From contig CAUJNA010000824.1 of assembly GCA_963377175.1 (NCBI GenBank), forward strand, positions 366,501-430,500: 64,000 nucleotides of DNA, given 5' to 3'. This DNA is from Effrenium voratum. Its lineage: Eukaryota; Sar; Dinophyceae; Suessiales; Symbiodiniaceae. Positions 50,464-55,300 of this stretch are shown one piece after another; the stretch's first letter is position 1, and every line of letters starts with the position of its first letter. Both the position numbers and the translations under genes were made by a program. Below the pieces are notes generated by a model, which made no database searches, was not told where the DNA came from, and worked only from the letters and a program-made list of their open reading frames with translations.

Positions 50464-52278
50464 TTTTTTTTAGGAATGGTTTATAGGGGTTATTCCATTT
50501 CTCATTCCCTGCTGAGAACCAGACAGCTGTACTCACTCAGGGTTCACTTTTCGGCTTATGCCAGGTAGACTTAAACCCAGGGGTGGTTGATTTCCCCAAC
50601 CCTTGGTTTTGGTCTACCTGATAATTTCATAGTTGGAACCCTGTACTCAGTTGCAAGCGGATCGACCTTGTGGTTTTCCGATGACCCATTTTTTAGTCAT
50701 GGCGTTGATGTATCAATCCCAAACAAGGAGTGATACTCACTCCTTTATGGCGATTTGCTTCCGTTTGCTTAATTTGAGTTGTTCACTGTTGGTTTTCAAG
50801 GGAATCCATGTCACTACTGGACATATCTTCTCATTTTTTCCAGTGGGCTTCAGCAAATGGCAATTTTGCAACGGATGATCAAGAGCATCAAGCGCGAGCA
50901 GCTCACATCCGAGGCTCAGGTGCTTTGCCAATCCTCAACTGGGCACCTAGCACATAAGAAGCTCGGAGCAGCAGGCCTGCTCGGCATCTTTTACAGGCGG
51001 CCCTTGTGAACGGAAGCAGCGCACTTGGTGCAGTGCTGCCGGGAAAAGCTGCCGCAAGGGCGAGCTGAAGGTGGAGGCAGCCAAGAGGCAGTTGTTTCAG
51101 CCTCCAATTTGACTCAAGACCACAGGTTCGCCACTCCAAGGGCTGGAATGATGAGCGGGAGAAGACCCAGTCCAGCCAGGTTTCTGGTGCCCGTGGAGGA
51201 GGAAGCCTACCAAAAAGTGACTGAACAACTTGTTGCTTGACCACAGGCGGGATTTTTCGTAGACCCACTACATTTTGGCAGAAGGGGTCGACAGCAACCA
51301 AGACTCCTGTCCACTAGCGTGGAACCTAGCGCAGGGTCCATATTCAGGGAAATGTGTCCAAACGAGGACCCCGAAACGTCAGGTTTCATGTTGATTGGTG
51401 GGAAGGTATATATTGATTCGGGGTTCCACTTTTTGGATTGCTCCAGGTAGACTTAAGCCCCGGGGTGGTTGATTTCCCAGCCTCCTTGGTTTAAGTCTAC
51501 CTGGTAATTAACGAATGGGCCCCTGTTTAGTCATGGAGCAAAAGGTGTTCACCTTGTATTTCTAGGTCGTTCTAGGTCTTTTGGGCAAGTGAGTATAGAG
51601 TCCCCTGTTTAAATAGGACCCATTGGTGGACATCATCTAGTTGATTCATATGTGCGGGTGTTACTACTGTGGATGGACAAAGTCCACGCCGATCGACACC
51701 TGTTGGCAACTGGTTTATATGTCAACCAGTATTCCAAGTCAAGGGTTTCATAAGTCTCATTTGGTGCCGATCGCCGTGGATTTGTTTTCATCTGAAGCCT
51801 TTCGTGCGGTGGGGCTGTTCATCCCAATTACTCTTAGGGCCCAAGCTATCGCGTTTCCGTGAGAGCGATGCAAGAAGCTCCTCTCGGGTTGAAGGAAGGA
51901 GGATGACCCCCCACTAAAAAGGGACGGCCCCCCATCAAACACCACCAGAGGTTCTGCTTAATCCGGCGTCAACATTAGATTGACGCGGATCAATAGACTT
52001 CTCAGAATACTAGGGTGCTTTGACCCCAAAATGAAGAATCTTCTCTGGACACCCCCCCATTCATCGCGGGTGTATTTATCGTGGTTCAGCATTCAGCTAG
52101 AGAGCCATTCATTTGGGAGGGTGCAGCATGACTGTATTCGGGCCGTTTTCGGGACTTCTGACTTGCAAACTGAGTTTGTGCTACAGGTGTTCATCAGAAT
52201 GACTTCATTTAGCTGCAGCTTTTAACCAAATCCACAGAACATTAATGGACGTATCTCTCTCTCTCTTTCTCTCGCTCT

Positions 52279-52315
<37 letters not shown>

Positions 52316-55300
52316 CTCTCTCCCTCTTTGTCTCTTTTTGTTTCCTTTGCTCACTCTCAGCAGGCGGATTTCTGCCATCTCATCCAACATTCGTAGTATT
52401 CCACACTTCCGGCAACTTGGAACATCTCATGCCTGGCGTACCCAGACTTGGACTACGTGCCCGCGACTGTCTTGGATGGGTGTGTCTCAAAAGTTCGAGA
52501 CTTCCAGGTGGTGGGTTTCCTGCTGGTTTCCATTCTTATTGCCATCCGAAGGCGCCGGCGCCCCCCCCCCTCCCTCCCCCCCCTCCCATTTTCCCCTCCC
52601 CCCTCCCCCACACAACCCCCCCCCCCCCCCATATGTTTGGCGAGAAGGACTCAAGTGCTGCGCAAAGTCTCTGGGCGCCGGGCCGTGCCACGAGGTGAGC
52701 TGGGCGCCGTGTACAGCGCCATGCCGGAGCTCACCCAAAAGGCCGGTGTCACGAGATGTGGTCAGCCTGGTGCGACAGGGAATCTAGGTCCCCCAGCTAG
52801 GTGCCCTTTTACCAACTTGTTTTTGGGTTGGGAGGGTTCCCCTACTAAAATAGACTACCGCAAAAAGGGTACCCTTATTCTAAGCTCTTCACTGGAGGAC
52901 CTAGGAATGGACTGAACCGGTTTTTGTGGGGTGGGTGGGAATGAACCATTCCCGGCCTATCGAAACCAGACAGGAAGTTATTTTTTTTGCGTTTTTTCGA
53001 CCAAGTCGAAGGCCGCACGAAGCCTGCTGACAGCGACGCAAATATTTGGGCCCGTTGACAGGAACGTGGTCTTTGCACCCCGCCGCCTCAGGTTTCATGT
53101 TGGAAGGGCGGGGGGCTCACCTTTCTTCCCTTCTGCTCTTTTGGGTGTCCTTTATTTCCCCTTGGGTCTGCTTTGACGTAACAGGCATTCGGGGCCCATT
53201 TTTCGTCAAAAAAGGGGATCGTGGTTGGACTGGGACTTGCCTCTTAAATAGACTTGATCTAGTATTGCCGATTCTAGCTTTCTACACTTAGCAAGATTTG
53301 ATCTCAGATTCCTGACAGCGGCCTGAAGGATTCCGAAAGAGCGGTTTTTGTTGGGCGAAATCAAAGGAGTTCCTGTTCAGGGAATGACCGCCTCATTCAA
53401 AGAGGTTTTTGATCCATCTCTTTTTGGGTGTATCCTTTTTGTAGGGGACCCCGAAAAGATGTTGTTCCTTTTTCCCTTTCAACCCATCCAAAAGGGCGTA
53501 CCCTCAAAAACAGGCACGCCCATTTGCACCGTCAGTGGGAGAGTCTGGTCTAAATCGATCGCATCGGGAAGTGCGCAAAGTTGAACGCCGTCCAAGAGTA
53601 GACTTGGTGGCTCCCAGCCATCCCCTTAGCTTCTTAGGCTCTTTAGGGTTTAGTGGTAGTGTCCATTTAACCCACAAGTTTACTTTTAGGGATTTGAGGG
53701 CAGCCCATTAGAGTGAGAGAGACTTGTGGCCCTGGGAATGTAAGGGATGTAGAAAAGGGGCCATTGCCAACTTTCAAAATGTTTGCAAGGTTGGGCACAT
53801 TTTGTTTAAACACCCTGGCTTTGGGAGGGAACTGGGCGGTTGCTTCTCGATTTGAGGGTACCCTTTCTGGGCTGGTTTTTAGCGGGAACCCCAAAGGAAA
53901 CCACTCATTGTTTGGGCCCCCGATTTTCAGGAACCCATGTAGGTGTTTAAAAGTCTTCAATCAGGGTCCAAGGGCTCACCCACGTGTGGATTGGAGTAGC
54001 TGGTTCTGATATGTGGCCTTATGTACCCGCTTTATACCCCATATATGAGTAGATACCCTAGTTTACGGGGAGTGTATGGCAGGGGTACGTCCGAGGGACC
54101 ATGGGTTGAGCCCTCCAACAGAGGGTTGATGTTCCCAACTCGGAGGCTGCCGAAGGGTGTGGGCTACTGCACGCCTGCGCCATCGTCCCGGCAGCAACGC
54201 AGAGATTGGGCTTTGCAGGCAGGAGGGGGGGAGGGGCAGGCTCCGCTTGGGTTCAGCGACAAGTCGTAGCAATGGCCCAGTTGGACGGCTTGACGTGCGA
54301 TCACGAGGTTCTACCATCCAAGATCTTAAAGGCATGGAAACGCATGAGTTTCTGGCGGAAGGATTTGTTTGATAGATTCAGGATCCAGAGGTGAAGTGCC
54401 AATGCAAATGGTCAAGACCTGGTGGACACTTCTAAGGGTTGTCTTCATGCAAGATGCCCTGTTTCAATGGAACAACCAATATCATTGTTTGGTGGGACCC
54501 CTTTCGGTCAGGGGGGGGCGGGGTTCGTTTTGAGGGGAGGGGCTCGTTTTGAGGGGAGGGGGTTCGTTTTGAGGGGACCCCCAAAATGGTGAGTTCCCTT
54601 TTGGTTTCCCTGTAAATCCACTAGAGGTAACAACAGTGAAAAAGACGTTTGCAGGAAACCTTCTAAGAAGGCGTTCTGGGACTCCAGGTTCCGTTGTGTG
54701 GGGATCAGGTTCAAAGATACAACAAGAACCAGGCTTCTTCAATCACTTCTCGCCAGTAAGATTCGAGAAGACAATTCGAAGGTCTCTAGTTGATTGGTGC
54801 AGGTTCCTCGTGTTTTGCAGCTAGTCACCCTGGTCACCGCTTGTTTGGGGCTTACAAGAGTAGTGGATTCTAGCCAACGTACAAAGCAAGCGACCGCATG
54901 CTCGGTTCGGGCTTCGCGCGCGTGCAGGCCTCCTGTTGGTCTATGTGCTGTGCTTCCCAATGCTCTTTGGTGCCTGGCCGAAGTCGCGAGCTGACGAGCT
55001 GCCGTGATGTTCGAACCTGCCGGTGGCGTTGCGGTGAACTTTTCGGGGCTCCCTGTCTGTTTCCAGGCCCCCCAGCTGCCCTTTTACCGTTTCTTTTTTG
55101 GGGGAGATTCGGTTCCCCTACTAAATAACCTACCGAAAAGGAAAACTGAAAAAACGGGTACCAACTTATTCTAGCCCCTCCGGAGGACCTAGGTTTGGAG
55201 GGCACAGAAAACCAAAAACCGCGGAAAGCCACCAATCAAAACCTCAGTTGTTCAAAGCGAATCGACCGGATCTGACCTTTGGGTTTTCCCTTTTTGGTCC

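Noticed and set aside
50861..50923. Exon-like segment (MAILQRMIKSIKREQLTSEA) between the catalytic exons
   Set aside because: Its phase does not fit the flanking exons, and it would separate the catalytic Tyr and Glu.
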